From a virus, in the IMG/VR virus record IMGVR_UViG_3300001472_004174, positions 1-55,027 of that record: 55,027 bases of DNA, one strand, 5' to 3'. Shown one piece after another: positions 24,750 through 31,803 of the stretch (position 1 is its first letter; each line of letters begins with the position of its first letter). The position numbers were made by a program, and so were the translations under genes. The notes beneath the pieces were generated by a model that saw only the letters and a list, made by a program, of their open reading frames with translations, was not told where the DNA came from and searched no databases.

Positions 24750-25019
24750 TTATTCATCATATCTGGATACATCTGAACGATTATTACCGCTTGTGTCAGA
24801 TTCATTGATATCAGACATTTCTTGTCTAAATGCATCACAATCTTCTGATGTTGTAAAAGCAATCTTAGTGTATTCACCAGCTAAACCCATAGTAATGATA
24901 TCCATTTCTATAATTTTATTTTCAGCTACATAACGGTCATAAATTGCCTGTGCATCATCTGAGCATTGCTTACCGTCTTCGCCTGTACCTTCGTTTTTAA
25001 ATCTTAATATATGTGGCAT
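24750..25019 (-). CDS. Small protein of unknown function
   Basis: An 89-residue acidic soluble protein starting MPHILRFKNEGTGEDGKQC and ending in a Ser/Asp-rich tail. It contains three cysteines (in GKQCSDDA and SEDCDAF) and a DIITMGLAGEYTKIAFT beta segment. It has its own late box 22 bases upstream. Not recognised; its place at the end of the minus-strand block may be incidental. Confidence 0.6.
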   Translation of the reverse strand: MPHILRFKNEGTGEDGKQCSDDAQAIYDRYVAENKIIEMDIITMGLAGEYTKIAFTTSEDCDAFRQEMSDINESDTSGNNRSDVSRYDE

Positions 25020-25041
25020 CGTTGTCTCCCTAATATACTAC

Positions 25042-25049
25042 TATTTATC
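25042..25049 (-). promoter_or_regulatory. T4-type late promoter box, minus strand
   Basis: GATAAATA read on the minus strand (TATTTATC on plus), 22 bases before the ATG at 25019. It would allow the last two genes of the minus-strand block to be expressed late on their own. Confidence 0.55.
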
Positions 25050-25053
25050 TATT

Positions 25054-25470
25054 TTAGCACACAGTGATAGCAAATCGCCAATCTGTGATATTTCTTACTG
25101 TATGATGCACGTTTACTGCTAATTTATGCCATTCTTCTTTGGGTATTATAACAGAATCTATAGGTTCTTGTACAAATTCTTCATACCAACATGTCTCTGC
25201 ATTTTGTCCACCAGTTTGTATAATATAATTAATTGCAAATTCTCTACCTCTATCTGTGTGTATTGGTATATCCTTTGTTAATGTCTGATATCTAAATTTA
25301 GTACAATCAGGGAATAACTCTTGCAAATATTCCTTAAGTTCTGGTTGGCATTCGTGTATTGTATAATTCTTACTTTTGCCTCCAAATATATTTTCAAGTT
25401 TCAATACTTCTTCTAGTGGAAGTATCAAATCTTTTGGTATTTTTGGTAAGTCTAATTTGGTGTAGTTCAT
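25054..25470 (-). CDS. Small 2OG-Fe(II)-oxygenase-like protein
   Basis: A 138-residue protein with the core of an aspartyl/asparaginyl-hydroxylase-like double-stranded beta-helix: IPIHTDRGREFAINYII (His-x-Asp iron ligands), then WHKLAVNVHHTVRNI, where the distal His and the following Arg would bind iron and 2-oxoglutarate. It overlaps the upstream oxygenase gene by 4 bases (ATGA), so the two are translationally coupled. It would hydroxylate an unknown small or peptidyl substrate in the cytoplasm. Short for the family, but the ligands are in order. Confidence 0.6.
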   Translation of the reverse strand: MNYTKLDLPKIPKDLILPLEEVLKLENIFGGKSKNYTIHECQPELKEYLQELFPDCTKFRYQTLTKDIPIHTDRGREFAINYIIQTGGQNAETCWYEEFVQEPIDSVIIPKEEWHKLAVNVHHTVRNITDWRFAITVC

Positions 25471-26147
25471 AATAGTAACTCTTTCAATGTTGGCATACTA
25501 TCAGTGCTTAATGAAATAAAAAATTGATATACATTATCACCGATAGCACTTGCATCATGTATTACGTGTGTATCTGTTATATATAATCTACCTGCTTCTA
25601 TATCTTTTTCTCTTACTAAATCATATGATAGATTACCCTCTGCCACTTCTCTTGGACTAGCCGTTTTTCTATCTTTATCAAATTGAAATATCATATTATC
25701 TGGATCATTTGTTCCCCATAGTCTAATAATATCACTAGGTATTTTAGTATCTGTATGAGGTTTAAAATGTCCAGTAGTATGCCACTTTAATATAGCACTT
25801 CTATACATAAAAGGTTTAATTGGTTCAAGAGGATCAAAGCATGATTCTGCCAACATTGGAGTAGGTGAAGTACATTTCGGGTCACGTACTTTATCTTCTT
25901 CTTTCTTTCCTTCATTCCATTGATTTAATGGATAACATATAGGTTCTGGATTGTTGAACATATCTCCGTTTAAATTAACGAGAGGAGCTCCATATCTTGG
26001 ATATTCAGTGTGTTTAGTACCCCAACGTCTAAATGCGTATCTGTATTCATGCATTTGTTCTTCAAACAAATTTACATCAATTTTCATATCAAGAGGTTGT
26101 AATACAGTTGGATGAAACTTATTATATTCTTCTAGTCCTAATGACAT
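25467..26147 (-). CDS. 2OG-Fe(II)-oxygenase-like protein
   Basis: A 226-residue protein. Iron ligands: HTTGHFKPHTDTKIP supplies HxD, and YITDTHVIHDASAIGDN the distal His; a downstream VYQFFISLS strand completes the jelly-roll. The N-terminal half is rich in Pro and Cys (CTSPTPMLAESCFDPLEP) and not recognised. A good ribosome-binding site (aaagga) precedes the ATG. It lies between a QueC-like gene and the second oxygenase, in the same operon. Activity on a DNA base or a small metabolite is possible. Confidence 0.6.
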   Translation of the reverse strand: MSLGLEEYNKFHPTVLQPLDMKIDVNLFEEQMHEYRYAFRRWGTKHTEYPRYGAPLVNLNGDMFNNPEPICYPLNQWNEGKKEEDKVRDPKCTSPTPMLAESCFDPLEPIKPFMYRSAILKWHTTGHFKPHTDTKIPSDIIRLWGTNDPDNMIFQFDKDRKTASPREVAEGNLSYDLVREKDIEAGRLYITDTHVIHDASAIGDNVYQFFISLSTDSMPTLKELLL

Positions 26148-26162
26148 TTCGTGTCCTTTACA

Positions 26163-26750
26163 TTAATAGTAACCGAAAGCCCAATACTTCTCTTTACACC
26201 ACCAACATTCTTTACATGGTCTAGGCAAACTTTCGCTTTCACAACTGATAGTTAAATTTGCTAAATCTTGTAAATTATGCTCGTTATATAATTCTGCTAT
26301 CGTTTGTTTAGTACTATTTATAAACGGACGATAGTGATATACCCCATGTGATGAGATTACTCTAATTTCTCGCTTTTTATCTCGACTTTCATCACGTCCT
26401 TCTATCAATAATTCAGAGGGATTTAGTGTCATACCAGTTAATACACCTGATGCTTTATGTTTATCAATAAGTCTATCTCTAGTTTTGGTTCTATTGTTTC
26501 GTGCTTCATTTCTATCTTTATAGTAACCAATATAATGTTCTTCAATTCTGTTTGGAAATCTAGCATGTAACCAATTTGTAATTGCTATTACATTAAATAG
26601 ATTATAGTAATTTAAAGATTGATGGCATACGCTACTTAAGACCAGCTTTGTATTTGGTAACTCTTTTAGCACTAGATAAGAGAGCAACGCACTATCAAGT
26701 CCGCCACTCAGCATCATTACATATGTTCCAGAGTTAGGTACATCTTTCAT
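26163..26750 (-). CDS. PP-loop ATPase, QueC-like
   Basis: A 195-residue protein with an N-terminal PP-loop (VMMLSGGLDSALLSYLVL) and a C-terminal zinc-type cluster: Cys in TISCESE, then PCKECWWCKEKYWAFG, the C-x(n)-CxxCxxC arrangement of QueC/ExsB, which makes 7-cyano-7-deazaguanine from carboxydeazaguanine using ATP and ammonia. A central KTRDRLIDKHKASGVLTGMT segment fits the family. The DpdA-like gene at 51598 gives it a possible purpose. Alternatively it is an amide-forming PP-loop enzyme of the local pathway. Overlaps the gene upstream by one base. Confidence 0.65.
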   Translation of the reverse strand: MKDVPNSGTYVMMLSGGLDSALLSYLVLKELPNTKLVLSSVCHQSLNYYNLFNVIAITNWLHARFPNRIEEHYIGYYKDRNEARNNRTKTRDRLIDKHKASGVLTGMTLNPSELLIEGRDESRDKKREIRVISSHGVYHYRPFINSTKQTIAELYNEHNLQDLANLTISCESESLPRPCKECWWCKEKYWAFGYY

Positions 26751-27451
26751 TATTTTATACCAGTAAAACTACGATGTACTGTGTTATCTAAAACTTTTTT
26801 ATAATCTTTATTCTTAGTTAAGTCTTTCAATTTAGAATCTTGTGAAATCAATTCTTCTTCACTTCTAAATTCAGATGGCAGACCAAGTCTTTCAAACACT
26901 TCATATATTGATAGTTGTTCTAAATCAAAGAAGTTTTCTATGTTTGTATTTTCTATGTTAATCTGTTTAATCATACGTGCATCATTCTCATACCAATCAT
27001 AATGTGGATATGATATATCCCAACCACCTACTTTATTTCTCCACCAATCAAAACAAAAATTAGATGGCATATATACAGCCATAATCTTTGCTTTTGGAAA
27101 TAAGTCTTGTAGTAAAGGAAGATGATATGCAAACCAATGACTTTTTATTATCTTAACACCATAGTTAAAATCTCTATATGGCTTCTTGAATTCTTTTATG
27201 ATTTCATCTTTTGTCATATCTTGTAGATTATCAAATCGTTGACCTTGATTATGATATGGCCCCCAATAAGCACCTCGATGCCAACCATACTGTTTTGTTT
27301 TACCATCAGGCGTAACATAGTCTCTGGCGTATTCTAGTTCACTTCTTTCGTCACTAATATTGATATTTGGATTAGTACTAATAGCACGTAAGGTGCCACT
27401 CCATCTACTCCCAGGAGCACCTGTTGCCAATATTAAATCTTGTCCGTCCAT
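26750..27451 (-). CDS. Sulfotransferase-like protein
   Basis: A 233-residue protein with a P-loop-like PAPS site at the N-terminus, LILATGAPGSRWSGT, and the typical middle segment IIKSHWFAYHLPLLQDLFP followed by KAKIMAVYM, where sulfotransferases bind the 3'-phosphate. It resembles the 28521 protein throughout (TGAPGSxWS, KSH, ISYPHYDWY versus ITYPKYHGY), so the two are paralogues. It would transfer sulfate from PAPS to a hydroxyl or amine; the acceptor is unknown. Overlaps the gene upstream by 19 bases. Confidence 0.7.
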   Translation of the reverse strand: MDGQDLILATGAPGSRWSGTLRAISTNPNINISDERSELEYARDYVTPDGKTKQYGWHRGAYWGPYHNQGQRFDNLQDMTKDEIIKEFKKPYRDFNYGVKIIKSHWFAYHLPLLQDLFPKAKIMAVYMPSNFCFDWWRNKVGGWDISYPHYDWYENDARMIKQINIENTNIENFFDLEQLSIYEVFERLGLPSEFRSEEELISQDSKLKDLTKNKDYKKVLDNTVHRSFTGIK

Positions 27452-28521
27452 AATTTCTCTCTGCTATTGTGTGATAGAACTTTTTTAAGTGCTAGTTTAG
27501 AACTTACACCATCAAATTGCAAATTGCAATGGTCGTTGCCATAGCATATCGTATCTTCTGGTAATCTCCATAAGAAATCTATTGCATTTTGATGACTTTG
27601 TTTACTTGTCTTTAGTAGGTTACTTGGTATTCTTTTTAATGCACCGTCCCACCATATCATTCCTTGCCCATTAGTGTCAATAGAACTAATATCTTTTATA
27701 TTCATTCTATGCCACTTATGATTTAAACTTTTATATTTGTTCCAGTGTTCTTGCCATTTGTCTCCGAAATGATTCTGTACATCTTCCCATACGACTTTCC
27801 ATTTTCTATCTTCACTAGTAAATTTCTTTCTATTCCAAAGTGACATGCTAGGAAATTTATTGTTAAGATGTTCTATCCATGATTCAAAATCATTTCCATC
27901 CCAATTTTCAATAGTATACTTGTGAACATGAAGACTTATCTTTGAGATATCGACATGATGTATTACAGACTTCTCATTAAACCCATGATGGTCTAATATA
28001 CAGTTAATGAAAAATCCACTGCTTACTGTTATTGCCCAATCAACTGGTTTAGTTATATCTCCGTAGTTTGGTATTTCATTGTGCATTAGATATGTAATAT
28101 TGCTATCATCAATTAAACTTGTTAAAATAGTATCATGGCTATTGTAGAATTCTTCTGCACTATCTGTGTTTAACTTATGAATAAACTTTGCTTCTATGTG
28201 GGTTGTGCCGTCGCCCAATGGCTTATGAAACCAAACGTCATCACTAAAATGTATATACTCATGCTTTGATGCTTCAATCATTTTTTTATAATGATGCTCG
28301 TATGCACCCCATAAGAATATAGTTCCAGCATTGACAACCATAACAATATCGTAATCATGCAAGTATGTGTAACTGTCCATTACATAATAATCAACTTGGT
28401 TTTCTGTTGGTAATCTATTGCATTCTTGATAGTCTAAACTTAATTGTGTATAATTTAGAGCAATCTTATCAAAATGGTCATCGCCACTTCTAAGTACAAC
28501 GATTGCATATTTTAATAACAT
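27433..28521 (-). CDS. Unknown protein, possibly glycosyltransferase-like
   Basis: A 362-residue soluble protein. The N-terminus (LLKYAIVVLRSGDDHFDK) and HDYDIVMVVNAGTIFLWG, with alternating beta-strands and Asp residues, are reminiscent of GT-A-fold enzymes, but no clear DxD donor motif is seen. Many His and Trp residues (KWHRMN, MIWWDGALKR) occur in the C-terminal part. It lies between two sulfotransferase-like paralogues and overlaps both neighbours, so it probably acts on the same product. Confidence 0.5.
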   Translation of the reverse strand: MLLKYAIVVLRSGDDHFDKIALNYTQLSLDYQECNRLPTENQVDYYVMDSYTYLHDYDIVMVVNAGTIFLWGAYEHHYKKMIEASKHEYIHFSDDVWFHKPLGDGTTHIEAKFIHKLNTDSAEEFYNSHDTILTSLIDDSNITYLMHNEIPNYGDITKPVDWAITVSSGFFINCILDHHGFNEKSVIHHVDISKISLHVHKYTIENWDGNDFESWIEHLNNKFPSMSLWNRKKFTSEDRKWKVVWEDVQNHFGDKWQEHWNKYKSLNHKWHRMNIKDISSIDTNGQGMIWWDGALKRIPSNLLKTSKQSHQNAIDFLWRLPEDTICYGNDHCNLQFDGVSSKLALKKVLSHNSREKLWTDKI

Positions 28522-29234
28522 TATAATCTTTCATCTATTTTATCAAAATTATAATAAGCAATATGAGTGTCTAACGAAACATCTCTACTAGGATCTTTCT
28601 TTTCAAAGAAATAACCCTCTATACTTTTTATAAATCTATTTTGACTATCAGTTATATCCCAATAATCTTTCCAATGCTTACTGGTTGCAGTATGAATTGT
28701 TAAGTTTCTATTAAATATCCATTGTCTTGCATCTTTAGTTTCTTCTTTTATATATTCACGTGCAGTTTGTTCATCTTTATAGTAACCATGATACTTTGGA
28801 TAAGTTATATCAAACCCACCTGCACCAAACCAACCTTTATAACAACTTTCTATAGGTCTGAACACTATTATAATCTTACTCTTAGGAAATGTCTCTGCAA
28901 TAAAATCTAAGTTGTTTGATATCATATGTGATTTTACAATTCTGTAATCAGTTCTTTTTTCTTCTTTCCAGGCTTTATCTATTTCATTTAATATTTCTTG
29001 TTTTGAGAACTTATTAATCTCATGCCAACCTTCACCGAACTCCATGCCCGTGCCAAAGTAACTTCCTAGATGTTGTGCTTTATTAAATTTAGTTGGATGT
29101 GTATATTCTCTATCTTCATTTCTATCAGTAGTATTGATGTCAATCTTTTTTGTCATAGACAACACATTACTTACTGCACTCCATTTACTTCCAGGAGCAC
29201 CTGTAAAAAATATAAGTTTACTTTCATCTATCAT
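28521..29234 (-). CDS. Sulfotransferase-like protein
   Basis: A 237-residue protein starting MIDESKLIFFTGAPGSKWS, with the sulfotransferase 5'-phosphosulfate loop, then YRIVKSHMISNNLDFIAE and KSKIIIVFRPIESCYKGW, where the Arg-Pro-x-Glu-Ser stretch matches the 3'-phosphate-binding motif. Paralogue of the 26750 protein. Sulfotransferases of this size occur in marine phages. It would sulfate a carbohydrate, lipid or small molecule using PAPS made by the host. Overlaps the upstream gene by 11 bases and the downstream one by one. Confidence 0.72.
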   Translation of the reverse strand: MIDESKLIFFTGAPGSKWSAVSNVLSMTKKIDINTTDRNEDREYTHPTKFNKAQHLGSYFGTGMEFGEGWHEINKFSKQEILNEIDKAWKEEKRTDYRIVKSHMISNNLDFIAETFPKSKIIIVFRPIESCYKGWFGAGGFDITYPKYHGYYKDEQTAREYIKEETKDARQWIFNRNLTIHTATSKHWKDYWDITDSQNRFIKSIEGYFFEKKDPSRDVSLDTHIAYYNFDKIDERL

Positions 29235-29991
29235 TCAAGAACCTTTTTATACCTTTATAGTTTACATAGTTTTTATCTATTTCATATATGTTTGATGAAT
29301 TTATATAACGTGAGGGTAGATAACGTCTTTTCCACATATTCATTCTTATAATGTCGTGTATATGCATAGAGTACTCAATGTGATGTTTATCATTGAACTT
29401 CAATTTATATTTATCCCAAGACCAAATATCTCGTATTGTGAAATCAGAGCCTATCTCTTTGGCGATTGTTCTTAGCTTTTTCCCATATTCTGTATTTTCT
29501 CCACCTAGCCATTTCATTTTAAGAAATCCAGGAAACACCGCAGTTGTTCGCAAGTATCGTTCGCCTGTTGTATATTCATCATCTATCAAATTTAATACTT
29601 TTGCATTAGGAAATCTTTTTAGTAATTTCTCTGGCAATTCGTGTGTGCATATAATAATTCTATTCTTTTTGATTATCGCATGGCCACCCATCTTTTCGAA
29701 GCGTGGGTAAAAGAACCTAGTATAGTAATGTTCCTCATCTGGTATAAAATCTTTTACATAATCATGTATTGGCGGCAAGGAACCATTAGGTACTAGTCTA
29801 TCAAAATGATAGCGACTTATATGCCGTTGTCGTATATCTGAATTTTTAAAATAAACATTCCATGGGTTAGTACCGTTATCTTTATGACTATACCAATATA
29901 CATCAGGTAAGCAAGACAATACTCTCCCTAATTTATGTCCACCACATCCCTGTTCAAATGATATGAATATAATTCTACTTTCGTCCAACAT
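29224..29991 (-). CDS. Divergent sulfotransferase-like protein
   Basis: A 255-residue protein that begins MLDESRIIFISFEQGCGGHKLG, parallel to the MIDESKLIFFTGAPGS start of its neighbour but with a changed loop (EQGCGGHKL). The middle has RIIICTHELPEKLLKRFP then NAKVLNLIDDEY, in the place of the KSH and VFR elements of the paralogue. So it shares the fold but the PAPS loop is altered, and it may be inactive or bind a different donor. Overlaps neighbours on both sides. Confidence 0.5.
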   Translation of the reverse strand: MLDESRIIFISFEQGCGGHKLGRVLSCLPDVYWYSHKDNGTNPWNVYFKNSDIRQRHISRYHFDRLVPNGSLPPIHDYVKDFIPDEEHYYTRFFYPRFEKMGGHAIIKKNRIIICTHELPEKLLKRFPNAKVLNLIDDEYTTGERYLRTTAVFPGFLKMKWLGGENTEYGKKLRTIAKEIGSDFTIRDIWSWDKYKLKFNDKHHIEYSMHIHDIIRMNMWKRRYLPSRYINSSNIYEIDKNYVNYKGIKRFLNDR

Positions 29992-30673
29992 AGTAGAACA
30001 TACCTTCCTTGTTTTGTACTAAATCTCCAGTAGCAAACCAATCATCATATACACATATATCTCCCTTGACATATAATTCACCAGCGACAATCTTTGTATC
30101 ACAATAAGTTTTACTACCCATTATTGTTTCTGTTGTCTGTACTTTTATACCAGGTACAAATGTTCTATTGATTGCAACTGGACCAACTTCTGTCATGCCC
30201 CAATTAACAATAAAGATTGCACCTCTATCAATAAAGTTTTGTATAATGCCACTTTGTACTCTGTCACTGCCACACATAATGATTTTATCTTCTAGGTTTA
30301 GACTATCGAAACTCTTTGTCTTCATTATCGCTCTTGCCATATCAGGTGTTAAGTGACTGTGCGTAAAATCTTTTATCTTTCTTACCCAAGAAAATGCATT
30401 AAACTTTTCTACTTCAATTTCTGCATTGACTTCATAACCTGGTAATGTTTGTGCCAGTAATCCACCTGCATGTTTTAATGTACATACAGTTAATATCTTG
30501 CTGTCCTTATCTATGCCTTGTACTTCTCTAGCAATAGCATTTGCATATCTTAACTTTTCTGGTGGTTGAAATATATTCTTAGGAGTACCTGTTGAACCAC
30601 TGCTTTGTAGTATACAGCCTTCCATAATCATTTCATCGAATTCGTTTTTAATTATATTGTCTTCTAATTTCAT
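29975..30673 (-). CDS. Short adenylate-forming (ANL) enzyme without C-terminal domain
   Basis: A 232-residue protein with the ANL core motifs in order: LQSSGSTGTPK (phosphate loop), HAGGLLAQTLPGYE, NWGMTEVGPVAI (the YGxTE-type motif), DDWFATGDLV (the TGD motif) and YVGRK (hinge Arg-Lys). Members usually have 350-550 residues; this one lacks the N-terminal subdomain and stops at the hinge, so it also lacks the C-terminal domain with the catalytic Lys and thiolation function. MenE-like enzymes are the nearest in style. It would at most adenylate a small carboxylic acid. It overlaps the GNAT-like gene upstream by 26 bases. Confidence 0.75.
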   Translation of the reverse strand: MKLEDNIIKNEFDEMIMEGCILQSSGSTGTPKNIFQPPEKLRYANAIAREVQGIDKDSKILTVCTLKHAGGLLAQTLPGYEVNAEIEVEKFNAFSWVRKIKDFTHSHLTPDMARAIMKTKSFDSLNLEDKIIMCGSDRVQSGIIQNFIDRGAIFIVNWGMTEVGPVAINRTFVPGIKVQTTETIMGSKTYCDTKIVAGELYVKGDICVYDDWFATGDLVQNKEGMFYYVGRK

Positions 30674-31187
30674 TATATTTTTCTACGTTTAATATCCATG
30701 TATTTTGTTTAACACTAAAAACTTCACTTACACCTAAGTTTTTAACTAGTTCTATCTTTTCTAAATGATAAAATGTTTTATCAATTCTATTCATCTTTCC
30801 ACTTGCATCATGTTCAGTATTTGTTGTGATGTAAATGAATAGATTATTTAAATCTGTTTCTTTGCTTGATGCATAATCTATTTGATATGGTAACTGACTA
30901 TGAAAACAATAACTTTGCATGTGGTATCTATTCAGACCTATCTTTTTACTTTCAGTCTGTGCACCTCTAAACAACGCTCTCCAACCATTAGCCCATGGAT
31001 GTATTCCACTGACACTAACCATACGTTCATCTACATAGGTTGCATGCCACATGCCACCTTGTTCCAAACACCATTCAAACTTCATATCTTCTAACGTAGA
31101 ATTGTTATTGAAGCCTTTTACTTCACATGCTTTTAGAAAGTTTTCAAGTTCGGGTGTTACTGTATGTAGTTCCTTAGTAATAATCAT
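30648..31187 (-). CDS. Acyltransferase-like protein (possible GNAT fold)
   Basis: A 179-residue protein; ATG taken at 31187 rather than the in-frame TTG at 31196. The core ECWLEQGGMW-like region (EWCLEQGGMWHATYVDERM), then VSVSGIHPW and a YITTNTEHDASGKMNRIDK segment, look like a GNAT acyltransferase with strand-loop-helix elements, and the end FSVKQNTWILNVEKY fits a final GNAT strand. First gene of the minus-strand operon and directly coupled to the adenylate-forming enzyme, so an acyl transfer from that enzyme's product is plausible. The fold call is tentative. Confidence 0.5.
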   Translation of the reverse strand: MIITKELHTVTPELENFLKACEVKGFNNNSTLEDMKFEWCLEQGGMWHATYVDERMVSVSGIHPWANGWRALFRGAQTESKKIGLNRYHMQSYCFHSQLPYQIDYASSKETDLNNLFIYITTNTEHDASGKMNRIDKTFYHLEKIELVKNLGVSEVFSVKQNTWILNVEKYNEIRRQYN

Positions 31188-31189
31188 GC

Positions 31190-31218
31190 TTGACAATCTA
31201 TTTATATACTCATATTAT
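31190..31218 (+). promoter_or_regulatory. Early sigma70-like promoter of the tRNA-Gly/Ala unit
   Basis: TTGACA (31190-31195), 17-base spacer, TATTAT (31213-31218), firing rightward towards the tRNA genes at 31250. It overlaps the divergent minus-strand late box at 31199-31206. Confidence 0.8.
31199..31206 (-). promoter_or_regulatory. T4 late consensus box of the minus-strand operon
   Basis: TATAAATA on the minus strand, a perfect T4 late consensus, 11 bases before the ATG at 31187. It lies inside the spacer of the plus-strand early promoter 31190-31218, so the two promoters would compete for the same DNA. Confidence 0.65.
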
Positions 31219-31222
31219 ACAT

Positions 31223-31230
31223 GATAAATA
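31223..31230 (+). promoter_or_regulatory. Possible late promoter box upstream of tRNA-Gly
   Basis: GATAAATA, 19 bases before the tRNA-Gly gene and just downstream of the early promoter, so the tRNAs could be transcribed both early and late. The arrangement matches 22956 before tRNA-Thr. Confidence 0.45.
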
Positions 31231-31249
31231 ACATGAAGTCAATAGAAAA

Positions 31250-31324
31250 GCGGGCGTAACTCAGTGGTAGAGTCCCTCGTTGCCAACGAGGTTGTCGTGA
31301 GTTCGAATCTCATCGCCCGCTCCA
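31250..31324 (+). tRNA. tRNA-Gly (anticodon GCC)
   Basis: Acceptor GCGGGCG pairs with CGCCCGC; anticodon stem CCTCG/CGAGG encloses TTGCCAA with anticodon GCC. T-arm GTGAGTTCGAATCTCAT, discriminator T, encoded CCA. A complete cloverleaf. Confidence 0.97.
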
Positions 31325-31331
31325 AATCTAT

Positions 31332-31407
31332 GGGGCATTAGCTCAGTTGGGAGAGCGCCTGATTTGCATTCAGGAGGTCGTGGGTTCGACTCCCTCATGC
31401 TCCACCA
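31332..31407 (+). tRNA. tRNA-Ala (anticodon TGC)
   Basis: Acceptor GGGGCAT pairs with ATGCTCC (one GU); anticodon stem CCTGA/TCAGG encloses TTTGCAT with anticodon TGC. T-arm GTGGGTTCGACTCCCTC, discriminator A, encoded CCA. Seven bases after tRNA-Gly. Confidence 0.96.
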
Positions 31408-31427
31408 TAACATAAAGGAGAGGTAAT

Positions 31428-31622
31428 ATGGTATGGATCTTAATATGGTTGCAGTTGTCGGCAGGACAATCAATGCAATATTATCACGTAGACACATTTA
31501 GTACAGTAGATGAATGTATAGAAGAACTAAGGAAAGCAGTTGTTCTAAAAAACCACAAAAATACAGCAATAGACTGTCTTCCTATACAAACAACAAGAGA
31601 AGTTAAAATAGATGTCAAATAA
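31428..31622 (+). CDS. Small protein with hydrophobic N-terminus
   Basis: A 64-residue protein with a strong ribosome-binding site (aaaggagag). The first 15 residues (MVWILIWLQLSAGQ) are hydrophobic and may be a signal or anchor; the rest, with two cysteines (DECIEEL and IDCLPIQ), could be a small exported disulfide-bonded domain. I recall similar small proteins in marine phages, all unnamed. It lies between tRNA-Ala and the promoter of tRNA-Ser. Confidence 0.6.
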   Translation: MVWILIWLQLSAGQSMQYYHVDTFSTVDECIEELRKAVVLKNHKNTAIDCLPIQTTREVKIDVK

Positions 31623-31625
31623 GCA

Positions 31626-31655
31626 TTGACTTCTATTACTAAAGTATGCTATAAT
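31626..31655 (+). promoter_or_regulatory. Early sigma70-like promoter of tRNA-Ser and the symporter
   Basis: TTGACT (31626-31631), 18-base spacer with an extended -10 TG, perfect TATAAT (31650-31655). It starts transcription just before tRNA-Ser and the sodium:solute symporter gene. Confidence 0.8.
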
Positions 31656-31683
31656 AAAAGATAGTAATCATATATGATTATTA

Positions 31684-31773
31684 GGAAGAGTGGCAGAGCG
31701 GTTGAATGCACTGGTCTTGAAAACCAGCAATGGGGAAACTCATTCGAGAGTTCGAATCTCTCCTCTTCCGCCA
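31684..31773 (+). tRNA. tRNA-Ser (anticodon TGA)
   Basis: Acceptor GGAAGAG pairs with CTCTTCC; anticodon stem CTGGT/ACCAG encloses CTTGAAA with anticodon TGA (reads UCA). Long variable arm (caatggggaaactcatt), T-arm GAGAGTTCGAATCTCTC, discriminator G, encoded CCA. Confidence 0.97.
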
Positions 31774-31803
31774 AATAGAAGAAATGTCTAAGGAGGACAA
31801 TTT

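Noticed and set aside
26315-26322. Minus-strand TATAAATA inside the QueC-like gene
   Set aside because: It is 168 bases before the next gene start, inside coding sequence; possible but unsupported.
31261-31497. Minus-strand frame over tRNA-Gly and tRNA-Ala
   Set aside because: Antisense of two tRNA genes, with no start signal.
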